64,000 nt of DNA from G958295645 sp965242735 (GCA_965242735.1 OZ251497.1:2790001-2854000), one strand, 5' to 3'. Counted from the first letter of the stretch, positions 8,664 to 16,951 are shown. Notes: generated by a model not told the origin, from the letters alone. Program-made: numbers and translations.

Positions 8664-9394
8664 ATCCTGCGCTCCAATTCGGCTTCCAAGTCTCGCCAGC
8701 CGACAGACCCGTCGGAATCAAGCGCGTCCAGCCGTTCCGTGACGCCGCCCGCCAGCACGAAGACGCAGTCCGCCAGCCGTTCCACCTCGGCTACGCGGTG
8801 GCTGGCGAACAGCACCGTCGCGCCCCGGTCTCGCGCCGCCCGCATTTCCTGCCGCACGGCCTTGCAGGCCGGAAGATCCAGGCCGGCGAAGGGCTCGTCC
8901 AGCACCAACAGCTTCGGATCGCCCACCAGCGCGCACCCGAACGCGATGCGCCGCCGCGTGCCCATCGAGCACTTGCTTTCGCGCTTCGCCAGAGAGACTC
9001 CGTCGAGGCCCGTCCGGAGCACGGCGCGTCGGAATTCCGCTTCTCGTTCCTCCGGAGCGACCGCCAAGTCCACGCTCCGCGCCAGCAGGTCGCGTCCCGT
9101 CCAACCCCGCGGCAAGGAAGCCGTTTCCGGCAGATACCCGGCCCCGTGCGCGCGACGATAGGCGCCCGGAGACAAGCCGCCCACTACGCACGCGCCCGCG
9201 TCCGGGCGCAGGAACCCCAGCAGCGACAGGAACAGCGTCGTCTTGCCGGCCCCGTTGCGGCCCACGACGGCCGTGATCTCGCCCGGCTTCGCCGTCATGC
9301 CGGCGCCGCGCAACACGGCGGCGCGACGAAAGAACGCGCGGTAGGAGACGACGAGCCCGTCCGCCCGCACGCCGGGCGAGACGCCGGAGGACAT
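8660..9394 (-). CDS. ABC transporter ATP-binding protein
   Basis: A protein of 244 residues. The Walker A motif is VVGRNGAGKTT (about 43-53), Walker B is LLVLDEPFAGLD, and the switch His is in LFASHRVAEVE. The signature motif is unusual, KCSMGTRRRI where LSGGQ-like sequence is expected; such SxG(T/M) variants occur in exporter ATPases of the ABC-2 group. It starts 5 bases after the propeller gene stops and overlaps the permease gene by 4 bases, so it belongs to the same operon. Confidence 0.85.
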   Translation of the reverse strand: MSSGVSPGVRADGLVVSYRAFFRRAAVLRGAGMTAKPGEITAVVGRNGAGKTTLFLSLLGFLRPDAGACVVGGLSPGAYRRAHGAGYLPETASLPRGWTGRDLLARSVDLAVAPEEREAEFRRAVLRTGLDGVSLAKRESKCSMGTRRRIAFGCALVGDPKLLVLDEPFAGLDLPACKAVRQEMRAARDRGATVLFASHRVAEVERLADCVFVLAGGVTERLDALDSDGSVGWRDLEAELERRI

Positions 9395-9399
9395 GACGG

Positions 9400-10449
9400 T
9401 CAGCGCAGAGGGTACAAGGCGATTCGAGGGCCCTCGACCTCGTCCCAGGCGGCCAGGGCCGTGCCGTCGGCAACGAAGAGCCAGGGAGCCGCAGGCACGC
9501 CGAGGGTCTCAGCCCCGCCTTCTCCGCCTCGCGCCGCCAAGTGCGACCCTTCCCCCTCGAGGACCCGATACACGAGCCGTTCGTCGTCCCAGAAAACGCG
9601 GTCGAACGGCGGAAAGCTGTCGGGCATGCGCACGCTCACGAGCGAGCCGCGACGCTCGAGGGCCGCCTCCAGCTCTCGCTTCTTGCCGGGCGGCCACGGC
9701 GTCCGCGCGAGCCAGTCGTGACAGGCGCGGTCCAGCTGCACGCCGTCCAGGTCGTAGATGCCCAAGCAGTCGTCCTGCGCGTCGCCGAAGACGAAGCCGC
9801 TCGGGTGCTCGCTCAGCACCCAGGTCGCTCCGAAGTCCATGGTTCCCGCATCTTGGCGCCGATGAACCAACGGCCGGAGGGCTCCGTCGTCCAGGGCGGC
9901 CACTTGGCGCTCGACGGAAAGACTTGCCGCCGGGCGCTCGACGGACATGCATTCCATAAGGATAAGGAACGTCGTCTCCCAAGTCGCGATGTCCATGGGC
10001 CGGGCCACCGCGCAATCGGGGGCTTCGATTCGCCGACTGTTGCGGTACATGCCGTCCAGAGCATAGAAGTGAACCCGGTGCCTGCGTCCGTCGGCCACGG
10101 CCACGGCATCGCTGCCGACCGCCACGGCCACGGGGCCAAGGAGCTCGCCGGGACCTTCCCCTTTTCGCCCGAAGGCGCCCAGCCGCGCGCCGTCGCCGTC
10201 CAGCATGTGCACTGTCGGAGTCGTCGCGTCCAACACGTACCAGACGCCGTTTCCGCCGGCCACGTCGCTCACGGTCGCGATCTGCGGGTAGAGCTTGGCC
10301 TGCCCCGGCGACGCCGAAGCACTGCGAGGAGCCACTTTGGCGTCGCCACCGGCTTCGGACGGCGCCGAGCGTCCACTCCTGTGGGACGCAATCGCCACCG
10401 CGCTCCACGCCGACAGAGCAAGGACGGCACCAAACGCGGCCCAGATCAT
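9400..10449 (-). CDS. Exported 6-bladed beta-propeller protein in the ABC cassette
   Basis: A protein of 349 residues beginning MIWAAFGAVLALSAWSAVAIA, a signal peptide or anchor. Propeller repeats follow, with FGRKGEGPGELLGPVAVAV and DGRRHRVHFYALDG, the pattern seen in 6-bladed propellers with a GEGPGE turn. Several Cys are present in the mature part. ATG at 10449 is chosen because the hydrophobic segment begins there and because longer starts would overlap the preceding gene. It follows the Cys-rich small protein by 43 bases and precedes the ABC ATPase by 5 bases. It is only distantly similar to the two paralogous propellers of this window. Confidence 0.7.
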   Translation of the reverse strand: MIWAAFGAVLALSAWSAVAIASHRSGRSAPSEAGGDAKVAPRSASASPGQAKLYPQIATVSDVAGGNGVWYVLDATTPTVHMLDGDGARLGAFGRKGEGPGELLGPVAVAVGSDAVAVADGRRHRVHFYALDGMYRNSRRIEAPDCAVARPMDIATWETTFLILMECMSVERPAASLSVERQVAALDDGALRPLVHRRQDAGTMDFGATWVLSEHPSGFVFGDAQDDCLGIYDLDGVQLDRACHDWLARTPWPPGKKRELEAALERRGSLVSVRMPDSFPPFDRVFWDDERLVYRVLEGEGSHLAARGGEGGAETLGVPAAPWLFVADGTALAAWDEVEGPRIALYPLR

Positions 10450-10492
10450 TCCCCGAACTGGGGCGGTTCCAGTCAACGGGCCGACCTGTCGC

Positions 10493-10894
10493 CTATTCGC
10501 TGGGGCCAAGAACGTCGTGCCCGTATTGGACCGCGCAGCCCAAGGCGTCGATGACGCCAAAGATTCTGCAACTCTGCCGGTTCCACCACCTTACGAAGCC
10601 CCCTCCAGCGTTGTCTTCCAAGCATTGGGCCAATGCGTCCGCGACGTTGGCCAGACAAATTTCGTAGTCCTCGGAGTCTGTGCACTCTCGCGGACCTCCC
10701 TCCGAGTCGGTACAATCCTGCGCCCGGGCCTCGAAGAGCATCGGCTGGGCTGCCTCTGGGGAGCCAACCAAACTCGTCACAACAGGCGCGACCATGAGGG
10801 CCACGCTTGCCGAGACGATGCTCGCCACGGCAACCAGCATACCCGCTCGTCCGTGCCTCCTTGGTGGTGACTGGGCTTGGGAACGGCGTTGCAT
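10493..10894 (-). CDS. Small exported six-cysteine protein
   Basis: A protein of 133 residues with no recognised family. Residues 1-18 are basic, about 19-44 are hydrophobic, and FEARAQ near 54-59 gives a likely signal peptidase site. The remaining 74 residues hold six Cys (61, 71, 80, 91, 109, 120), many acidic residues and a repeated CTDSE at 61 and 71. ATG at 10894 has AGGA 5 bases upstream. The layout of a small secreted Cys-containing protein directly before a 6-bladed propeller gene recalls the NVEALA/propeller pairs of Bacteroidetes, but the NVEALA motif is absent, so this is analogy only. Three disulfides are plausible. Confidence 0.6.
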   Translation of the reverse strand: MQRRSQAQSPPRRHGRAGMLVAVASIVSASVALMVAPVVTSLVGSPEAAQPMLFEARAQDCTDSEGGPRECTDSEDYEICLANVADALAQCLEDNAGGGFVRWWNRQSCRIFGVIDALGCAVQYGHDVLGPSE

Positions 10895-10898
10895 CTGA

Positions 10899-10927
10899 AT
10901 CCTAACACGACACATCCAGTCAATCAA
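10899..10927 (-). promoter_or_regulatory. Possible promoter of the Cys-rich protein cassette
   Basis: TTGATT (10927-10922) and TAGGAT (10904-10899) are 17 bases apart on the minus strand. The second box overlaps the ribosome-binding AGGA and ends 4 bases before the start, so use of it would give a leaderless message. This is a weak match to a sigma-70 pattern in GC-rich DNA. Confidence 0.2.
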
Positions 10928-11208
10928 GCTTGGACCGAGGAATGGCGTGACCGAGTGGCCGACGGCATCCTTCCGGTGGACGGGAACGGGAGAGGACGAC
11001 ACGGCATCCGATGCGAACGCCCGACCGACCGAGGTTGCCCGGGCCTCGCCCGGTGCCCAACGAGGCATCGGCCGACGCGCGTTTCGCGTCACGTCATGCC
11101 AGTCACCGTGGAGGTCACCGGCGTCGTCTTCAAACGTCGGCCGTGTCCCGACCCCACGGCGCCGTGCATGAGACGGAACCTCGCGCCCGTCTCGCTGACG
11201 TCGACGAA

Positions 11209-11268
11209 CTTGCCGGCCAATGGCCAGACGGGTCGATCTGGATTACGGACGGCGACATTTCGGAGGTG
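11209..11268 (+). pseudogene. Relic of the propeller paralogue family
   Basis: In the 453-base gap 10895-11347, plus-strand translation at 11209-11268 reads LAGQWPDGSIWITDGDISEV. This matches GVAQWPDGSVWVGDSRISEV of the intact gene at 31903-33063 and MAQWPDGTVWIGDSQTQEV of the one at 2022-3188. Just upstream, in another frame, VTVEVTGVV (about 11098-11125) could correspond to their VSVTEVW. No intact reading frame joins the pieces, so this looks like a decayed copy. Nothing else was recognised in the gap. Confidence 0.55.
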
Positions 11269-11347
11269 TGTGAACGCCACCTGATAGGGAGCTCGGCCTT
11301 GTCAGGATTGCGAATGCGGCCGCCGCGATGGCACTTCGCGCCTGCGA

Positions 11348-13381
11348 CTAGCCCGGCGAAGGAAGCGGCTCCACTCCGCCCAGGCCGGCTCGGGGCTTCT
11401 TGGGCGCCGCCTGCTCCGCGCCCGGAAGCGGCAGCTGCCGGGTCTCCGATTCCCAGTCGCCTCCCAGGGGCGGCAGCGTCTTGCCGTCCACGAGGAGGGC
11501 CAGCTCGTCGGCGTCCAGCGTCTCCCGTTCCAGGAGCGCCTTGGCGATCCGGTCGAGCAGGTCCTGGTTCTCCTCCAGGACGCGCCGGGCCCGGTCGTGC
11601 GCGTCGTTCAGGATGCGTTTCACCTCCTCGTCCACCTGCTGCGCCGTGTGTTCGGACACCTCGCGCCGCTGGACGAGCTCGCGCCCCAGGAACACTTCCT
11701 GCTCCGAGTCGCCCACCGCCATGAGACCGATCCGGTCCGACATCCCGAAGCGCGTGACCATGCGGCGCGCCATGGACGTGGCTCGCTCAATGTCGTTGCT
11801 GGCGCCCGTGGTGATCTTGCCGGGGCCGAACGTCATCTCTTCGGCCACGCGGCCGCCGAACAGCATGGCCAGCTGGCCGGTCATCCATTCGCGCGTGTAG
11901 GCGCGGCGGTCCTCTTCCGGCAGGGAAGCCGTCAGGCCCAGGGCCCGGCCGCGCGGCACGATCGTCACCTTGTGGACGGGGTCCAGCTTGGGAATCTTGA
12001 CGGCGATGACCGCGTGTCCGGCCTCGTGGCAGGCGGTGAGCTCGCGCTCCGACTCGGTCAACGCCATGCTGCGGCGCTCGGTGCCCAGCATCACCTTGTC
12101 CTTGGCCTGCTCGAAGTCCTCCATGGCCACCTTGTCCAGGCCCCGGCGGGCGGCGAACAGGGCCGCTTCGTTGCAGATGTTCGACAGGTCCGCCCCGCTC
12201 AGGCCCGGCGTCCCGCGCGCCACGATCGACAGCTCCACGTCCTCGTTCAGGGGCAGCTTCTTGGCGTGGACCCGCAGGATGCCCTCTCGCCCCTTCACGT
12301 CGGGCAAGTCCACGACGACTTGGCGGTCGAACCTGCCGGGGCGCAGCAGCGCCGGGTCCAGCACGTCGGGCCGGTTGGTGGCGGCCAGCAGGATGACGCC
12401 CTCGTTCGAGTCGAAGCCGTCCATCTCGACCAGCAGGGCGTTGAGCGTCTGCTCGCGCTCGTCGTGGCCGCCGCCCAGCCCCGCTCCCCGGTGCCGCCCG
12501 ACGGCGTCGATCTCGTCCACGAAGATGATGCACGGGGCGTGCGTCTTTCCTTGCTCGAAGAGATCGCGCACCCGCGACGCGCCCACGCCGACGAACATCT
12601 CGACGAAGTCGGAGCCCGACATCTGGAAGAACGGGCGTCCCGCCTCGCCGGCCACCGCCCGCGCCAGCAACGTCTTGCCCGTCCCCGGCGGACCCACCAG
12701 GAGGACCCCCTTCGGCAGGCGGCCGCCCAGGCGCGAGAAGCGCGGAGGGTCCTTCAGGAACTCGACGATCTCTTCGAGCTCCTCCTTGGCCTCGTCCGCG
12801 CCCGCCACGTCGGAGAACTGCACCTGCGAGGTGTCCGGGCTGATCAGCTTGGCCCGGGAGCGCCCGAACTGGAAGGCCTTGTTCCCGCCCGCCTGCATGG
12901 TGCGCAGGATCCAAATCCAGAAGACGATGAGGATGATCCAAGGCAGGAAGAAGAACACGCGCTGGCCCCATCCCGAACTCGAGGGCCGGGCCGCCGTCTC
13001 GACGCCGTGCTCCCTCAGGAGCGAGACCAGGTCCACCGAGAGGCCCGGAGGCAGCTTGGCCGAGAACCGGTTGACGGCCTCTTCCTCGGTCAGCGAGACC
13101 GTGTTTCGGAATTCGCCCTCGATCCGTTCCTCGCCGTGGAACACGACGTCCAGCACGTTGCCGGCTTCGACTTGCCGGTAGAGCTCGGAGAGGCTGATCT
13201 CGCCCGCGGCGTTGTCCGCGCTTCGGAAAAGATTCGCCGCCAGCAGCGCCATGACGCCCGTCAATATCCAGAACGACGCGCTGCGCGGCATCTTGGCCAG
13301 CGTCTGCTCGCCGTCCTTCTTCTCCGGCTTCTTCTTCTCCGCCTTCTTGGGCTTCTCCGGCTTCTTCGTGGGTTCGGTCAT
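11348..13381 (-). CDS. ftsH: ATP-dependent zinc metalloprotease FtsH
   Basis: A membrane-anchored AAA+ protease of 677 residues. A very Lys-rich N-terminus (KKPEKPKKAEKKKPEKKD) precedes the first membrane segment (FWILTGVMALLAANLF). A periplasmic domain and a second segment (VFFFLPWIILIVFWIWIL) follow. The ATPase has GPPGTGKT and IIFVDEIDAVG, and the protease has the zinc motif HEAGH. It degrades membrane and regulatory proteins. It starts 16 bases after the hpt stop in the common tilS-hpt-ftsH order. The ATG at 13381 is chosen because upstream codons lie inside hpt. Confidence 0.96.
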   Translation of the reverse strand: MTEPTKKPEKPKKAEKKKPEKKDGEQTLAKMPRSASFWILTGVMALLAANLFRSADNAAGEISLSELYRQVEAGNVLDVVFHGEERIEGEFRNTVSLTEEEAVNRFSAKLPPGLSVDLVSLLREHGVETAARPSSSGWGQRVFFFLPWIILIVFWIWILRTMQAGGNKAFQFGRSRAKLISPDTSQVQFSDVAGADEAKEELEEIVEFLKDPPRFSRLGGRLPKGVLLVGPPGTGKTLLARAVAGEAGRPFFQMSGSDFVEMFVGVGASRVRDLFEQGKTHAPCIIFVDEIDAVGRHRGAGLGGGHDEREQTLNALLVEMDGFDSNEGVILLAATNRPDVLDPALLRPGRFDRQVVVDLPDVKGREGILRVHAKKLPLNEDVELSIVARGTPGLSGADLSNICNEAALFAARRGLDKVAMEDFEQAKDKVMLGTERRSMALTESERELTACHEAGHAVIAVKIPKLDPVHKVTIVPRGRALGLTASLPEEDRRAYTREWMTGQLAMLFGGRVAEEMTFGPGKITTGASNDIERATSMARRMVTRFGMSDRIGLMAVGDSEQEVFLGRELVQRREVSEHTAQQVDEEVKRILNDAHDRARRVLEENQDLLDRIAKALLERETLDADELALLVDGKTLPPLGGDWESETRQLPLPGAEQAAPKKPRAGLGGVEPLPSPG

Positions 13382-13397
13382 GCCTGCCCGTTCTTCG

Positions 13398-14129
13398 TCA
13401 AATCGATCCGATGCAGGAAAGATGACGAAATTCCTCGGCATAATCCAATCCGTAGCCCACCAAGTACTCGTCCGGCGCGTCGAATCCCACCCAGCGGGGC
13501 TCCACCGAGACGCCCTTTCGGCGCTTGTGGAGCAGGGCGCAGATGTCCAAGCTGGCGGGCCGCCGCCCGCGCAGGAGGGGCGCCAGGCGTTCCATGGTCA
13601 GGCCGCTGTCGACGATGTCCTCCACCAGCACGACGTTGCGGCCTTCCAGAGACTTCTCGGGCATGTAGAGGAGATTGAGGCGCCCGCTGCTGGTGCGCTG
13701 GTCTCCGTAGCTCCCCGCCGCGACGAAGTCGAACTGGATGGGCCGGGGAATGCGCCGCACCAGGTCGGCGACGAAGATGAAGGAGCCCTTCATCAGGGCC
13801 AGCACGAGGATGTCCGCCTCGGGCGGGTAGGCGGAGGCGATCTCGCGGCCCAGCTCGCTCACCCGGCGCTCGATGTCCTTGGCCGAGTAGATGACGCGCA
13901 GCAACGGGCGGCCCGCGAGCTGCTTGCGCGCGACGGAATCGGGCTGCGGAGGCTGGGGACGGGGCGCGGCGGGGGGGGAGGGGTCGGCGGCCGTGGCGGG
14001 CGAGGGGTCGGCGGACGAGGCAGGTGATGGGCCGGTGGTGGACGACGGGCCGGCAGCCGCGGACGAGGGGTCGGCGGTGGCGGGCGACAGGCCGGCAGCC
14101 GAGGCGGGCGAGGGGTCGGCGGTGGTCAT
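13398..14129 (-). CDS. hpt: Hypoxanthine phosphoribosyltransferase with low-complexity N-terminus
   Basis: Purine salvage enzyme converting hypoxanthine or guanine with PRPP to the nucleotide. The catalytic domain begins at about residue 75 (RVIYSAKDIERRVSELGREIA) and shows the PRPP loop VVLVEDIVDSGLT and the flexible-loop region GSYGDQRTSSG. The first 60 or so residues are Ser/Pro/Ala repeats encoded by a degenerate 21-24 base repeat. The family usually has about 180 residues, against 243 here. The ATG at 14129 overlaps the tilS stop by 4 bases, which favours it, but a start nearer the domain cannot be excluded. Confidence 0.9.
   Translation of the reverse strand: MTTADPSPASAAGLSPATADPSSAAAGPSSTTGPSPASSADPSPATAADPSPPAAPRPQPPQPDSVARKQLAGRPLLRVIYSAKDIERRVSELGREIASAYPPEADILVLALMKGSFIFVADLVRRIPRPIQFDFVAAGSYGDQRTSSGRLNLLYMPEKSLEGRNVVLVEDIVDSGLTMERLAPLLRGRRPASLDICALLHKRRKGVSVEPRWVGFDAPDEYLVGYGLDYAEEFRHLSCIGSI
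13978..14129. repeat. Degenerate 21-24 base tandem repeat in the 5' end of hpt
   Basis: About seven imperfect units beginning GAGGGGTCGGCGG (plus strand) follow one another at spacings of 18 to 24 bases. They encode the Ser/Pro/Ala-rich leader of Hpt. All length changes appear to be multiples of three. Confidence 0.7.
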
Positions 14130-15565
14130 GCTGGCAGGGGAGGGGCGGGGAGAGCGGGCGCGCTCACGTGGACATAGAGAACCCGGCGGGGGAGCGGATC
14201 TTCGACTTTGGGAGCGGCCATCGCGCCCGGCACCCACAGGACGGGGCCGCCGGGCACGGCCACCACGGGAGCCGCGGCACGGGCCGGACGCGGCACGCGG
14301 GCCTCCAAGAGCAGCTTCTTGACCTTCTTCCGTCCGTAGGGCATGGCCACGCGGTCTCCGGGCTTCCAGGGGCGAACCACAAGCTGCAAAGATGGGCCCG
14401 CAACCCCAAAGCTCGCGACATGCGGAAACGCCGGCAGCCGGGACGGCCCCCAGGCGACGCGCACCTGAAGTCCGGCATGCGCGTAGCCGGCCTCTCCTGC
14501 GGGCGAGGCGACGTCGACGCGGCGGACGGGGGAGACGGCGGGCGGAGACGGCGCGCAGGGCGCGGGCGGACGGGCGGCCAGGAAGTGGAGCCGGCCGAGC
14601 GAGACTTCGGCGACCACGCCGCCGGGCAGGTCCATGCGCTTGCCGCTCTGGGACTGGCGCGCGAAGCGAACCAGGGCGGCCGTGGCGTTCCGTCCCAAGT
14701 CGCTGCCGGCGCGGGCGGAGGCGCGGCGCAGGACATGCGGGAGCAGCGCGTTCGAGAGGAGCAGCAGCGCGTCGCGGTCCAGGGACAGCGCAGGCCTCGG
14801 GAGCGGGCCGGGGCCGGCGGGCACGGTGAGGCGGGCGATGCGCTCGTCCAAGAGCTCGTTCAGCGCGCGGGACTGGAGCCGGCTGATCTCCGCATGGGCC
14901 GCGAGGGCCGCCGAGGCCCCGGGAACCGCTTCTTCCAAGGCCGGCAAGACCGTTCGGCGCAGGCGGTTGCGCACCCAGCGGGGATCGTGGTTGGAGGGAT
15001 CGTCGCGAGACGGCACGCTTCGGCTTCGAGCGAAGGCGCGGAGCTGCTTCCGCCAGAACGGCAACAACGGCCGCGCCACGCCGGGCGCCCGCCACGGCCG
15101 AACTCCGGCGAGTCCGCCGGGACCACTCCCGCGGGCAATTCGGAACAGCACGGTCTCGGCCTGGTCGTCGGCGGTGTGCGCCGTCGCGACGACGGCCTTC
15201 GCCACGGCCAGCGACCGCCGCGTCTCTTCCAGAAACCGGTAGCGCAGCGCGCGTCCTTCCGCTTCGGTTCGCACGGGCTCGGCCGCCCGGCCCAAGTGCA
15301 CGGGCACGCCCCATTCTCGGCAGACGCCGGCGACCCAACCAGCGTCGGCGTCGCTTTCCGGCCGCATGGCGTGGTCGAAGTGCGCCGCGTGCAGCTGAGC
15401 GCCCTCGGGGGCCGCGCCGCAGTGGCGGAGCAGGTGCAGAAGCGTCATGGAGTCCAGCCCGCCCGACGCGGCGACGACGACGGCCCGAGCGCCGGCGAAG
15501 GCTTCGATCGCCCTCGCATGGCGGCGAAAGTCCGCCTCGAACGCGTCGGCGTCGCTGACGGCCAT
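14126..15565 (-). CDS. tilS: tRNA(Ile)-lysidine synthase
   Basis: An N-type ATP pyrophosphatase of 479 residues that modifies C34 of the tRNA-Ile with CAU anticodon to lysidine. The PP-loop is VVAASGGLDSMTLLH near residue 33. Further motifs include AHFDHAMRPES and ATAHTADDQAETVLFR, which are diagnostic. A C-terminal TilS substrate-binding domain with KPGDRVAMPYGRKKVKKLL follows. ATG at 15565 is chosen, 8 bases past the SDR stop. The neighbouring tRNA at 16487 has a CAT anticodon. Confidence 0.93.
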   Translation of the reverse strand: MAVSDADAFEADFRRHARAIEAFAGARAVVVAASGGLDSMTLLHLLRHCGAAPEGAQLHAAHFDHAMRPESDADAGWVAGVCREWGVPVHLGRAAEPVRTEAEGRALRYRFLEETRRSLAVAKAVVATAHTADDQAETVLFRIARGSGPGGLAGVRPWRAPGVARPLLPFWRKQLRAFARSRSVPSRDDPSNHDPRWVRNRLRRTVLPALEEAVPGASAALAAHAEISRLQSRALNELLDERIARLTVPAGPGPLPRPALSLDRDALLLLSNALLPHVLRRASARAGSDLGRNATAALVRFARQSQSGKRMDLPGGVVAEVSLGRLHFLAARPPAPCAPSPPAVSPVRRVDVASPAGEAGYAHAGLQVRVAWGPSRLPAFPHVASFGVAGPSLQLVVRPWKPGDRVAMPYGRKKVKKLLLEARVPRPARAAAPVVAVPGGPVLWVPGAMAAPKVEDPLPRRVLYVHVSAPALPAPPLPA

Positions 15566-15573
15566 GGCGATGG

Positions 15574-16386
15574 TCAGCCGGTCCGCGCCCGGCGCGAGAA
15601 CGTGGCCCCCACGAGCCGGTCGTAGCATCGCCTCGGAAGGGCGCGGGCCATCATGCAGGCCGGCGCGAGCGGCCAGGGGAACGACGCCGAAGGCCGCTTG
15701 GCCAGAATCGACCGCATGATTCGATCGGCGGCCGGGTCCACCTCCATGATGAAGGGCCGGGGCTGATCGTCCGCCTCGGTCATCTCCGTGCGCACGAAGC
15801 CCGGATTGACTACCGTGACCGCAACGCCGGACCCGCGAAGATCCATGCGCAAGCTCTCGAAGAACGCGATCATCGCGGCCTTCGAAGCCGAGTAGGCGGC
15901 GCGCGAAGGAATCCCGTTGAGACCGGCCAAGCTCGCGATCGCCACCACGTGTCCGGAGCCCCGGCGGAGCATCTCGGGCAGCACGCGCTCCACGACGTGC
16001 ACGGCGCCCATGAAGTTGACGGCGAACACGCGCTCGACTTGGCCCGCGTCCAGCCCCGCCGGCGGCGAGCGCGCGCCGATTCCCGCGTTGCAGACGACCA
16101 GATCGATCGATCCCAGCTGGAGTCGGCAAGCCGCGACGGCCGCGCTCACCTGCTCCGGATCGGAGACGTCGCACGGGTGCACGGAGGCCGTGCCATGGTA
16201 GTCGTCCACGTCGCCCGCCACCTCGCGCAGTCGCTCCTCCCGCCGCGCCGCCAGCCCGACGGCGTATCCCTCCTGCGCAAGCCGCACCGCGACCGCCCTT
16301 CCGATCCCCGACGACGCGCCCGTGACGAACGCCACCAGATGGTCGGCCGCCGGCACGGTTCCGTCGTCGTCGCCGCTTGGACTCAT
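15574..16386 (-). CDS. Short-chain dehydrogenase/reductase
   Basis: A classical SDR of 270 residues. The cofactor motif is VTGASSGIGRAVAVRL near residue 20, followed by NAG in VVCNAGIG, the catalytic Ser in VAIASLAG and the YSASK catalytic pair. After the Rossmann core, the C-terminus ends PLAPACMMARALPRRCYDRLV, suggesting weak membrane association. The start at 16386 (MSPSGDDD) is the closest ATG to the fold. An ATG at 16398 is the alternative. The substrate is unknown. It lies between tRNA and tilS on the same strand and may be read with tilS. Confidence 0.82.
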   Translation of the reverse strand: MSPSGDDDGTVPAADHLVAFVTGASSGIGRAVAVRLAQEGYAVGLAARREERLREVAGDVDDYHGTASVHPCDVSDPEQVSAAVAACRLQLGSIDLVVCNAGIGARSPPAGLDAGQVERVFAVNFMGAVHVVERVLPEMLRRGSGHVVAIASLAGLNGIPSRAAYSASKAAMIAFFESLRMDLRGSGVAVTVVNPGFVRTEMTEADDQPRPFIMEVDPAADRIMRSILAKRPSASFPWPLAPACMMARALPRRCYDRLVGATFSRRARTG

Positions 16387-16486
16387 GGCTGGATGCATTT
16401 CCGCCGCCACGCCGGCTTGGGACGCCTGCGCCCCCGAGAACGCGGCCAAGCGCGACCCAAGTCCGCCGGGTCGCAGACGAGACAAG

Positions 16487-16560
16487 TGCCGGAGGAGGGA
16501 CTCGAACCCCCGACACGCGGATTATGATTCCGCTGCTCTAACCGACTGAGCTACTCCGGC
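16487..16560 (-). tRNA. tRNA with CAT anticodon, probably elongator tRNA-Met
   Basis: The cloverleaf reads GCCGGAG acceptor, AGCTCAGTCGGTTAGAG D-arm, anticodon stem GCGGA/TCCGC with loop ATCATAA, T-arm with GGTTCGAGTCC, acceptor CTCCGGC and discriminator A. The length is 74 with no encoded CCA. The G1-C72 pair and the lack of three G-C pairs next to the anticodon loop exclude initiator tRNA. Elongator Met is preferred on overall likeness. The lysidine-modified Ile2 type shares this anticodon and cannot be fully excluded by eye. Confidence 0.9.
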
Positions 16561-16601
16561 AAGGATCTTGAAAATTCCAGAGAAGACGGGCCGCGTCAAG
16601 A

Positions 16602-16616
16602 GGGGCGCGAGGCCCC
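16602..16616 (-). terminator. Small hairpin after ftsB
   Basis: On the minus strand GGGGC, a CTCGC loop and GCCCC form a 5-base stem just past the ftsB stop, followed by TCTT. It is short but GC-only and lies between ftsB and the tRNA. Confidence 0.35.
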
Positions 16617-16618
16617 GG

Positions 16619-16951
16619 TCACCGCCGGCTCGCGGCTGCCACCGGCGATTGGGGGCGGCGGTCGCTGGAATCGGGCTCCGGCCGGGGTTCGGAGAGGCGG
16701 TACAGCAGCTCGCCGTCGCGGATGAAGCCGTACCGCTCGCGGGCGAAGCGCTCCAGGGCTTCGTCGTGGTTCTGGAGGGAATCGATGCGGGCGCGCAGGG
16801 AGTCGATTTCTAGGCGGGCCAGCGGCAGACGGGTTCGGTGGGACTCCAGTTCGGCGCGCGCGCGGCGGGCGTCGAGTTCCGAGTACTCGCCGCCGGCGAC
16901 GGCGATGTAGAGCGCCAGGACCAGCGCGCAGGGGAAGAACAATCGCTTCAT
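16619..16951 (-). CDS. ftsB: Septum formation initiator, FtsB/DivIC family
   Basis: A protein of 110 residues with a single N-terminal membrane segment (FFPCALVLALYIAVAGG) followed by a coiled coil (ARRARAELESHRTRLPLARLE and more). The family signature is ERFARERYGFIRDGELLYRL. It acts in the divisome with FtsL and FtsQ. It starts inside the enolase stop (ATGA at 16948-16951), a common eno-ftsB order. The C-terminal Arg/Pro-rich tail is not conserved. Its length is normal for the family. Confidence 0.88.
   Translation of the reverse strand: MKRLFFPCALVLALYIAVAGGEYSELDARRARAELESHRTRLPLARLEIDSLRARIDSLQNHDEALERFARERYGFIRDGELLYRLSEPRPEPDSSDRRPQSPVAAASRR

Noticed and set aside
15566..16516. A longer TilS frame extending into the SDR gene
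   Set aside because: Sequence is compositionally random and covers the SDR domain, which is clearly coding; the TilS domain starts right after 15565.
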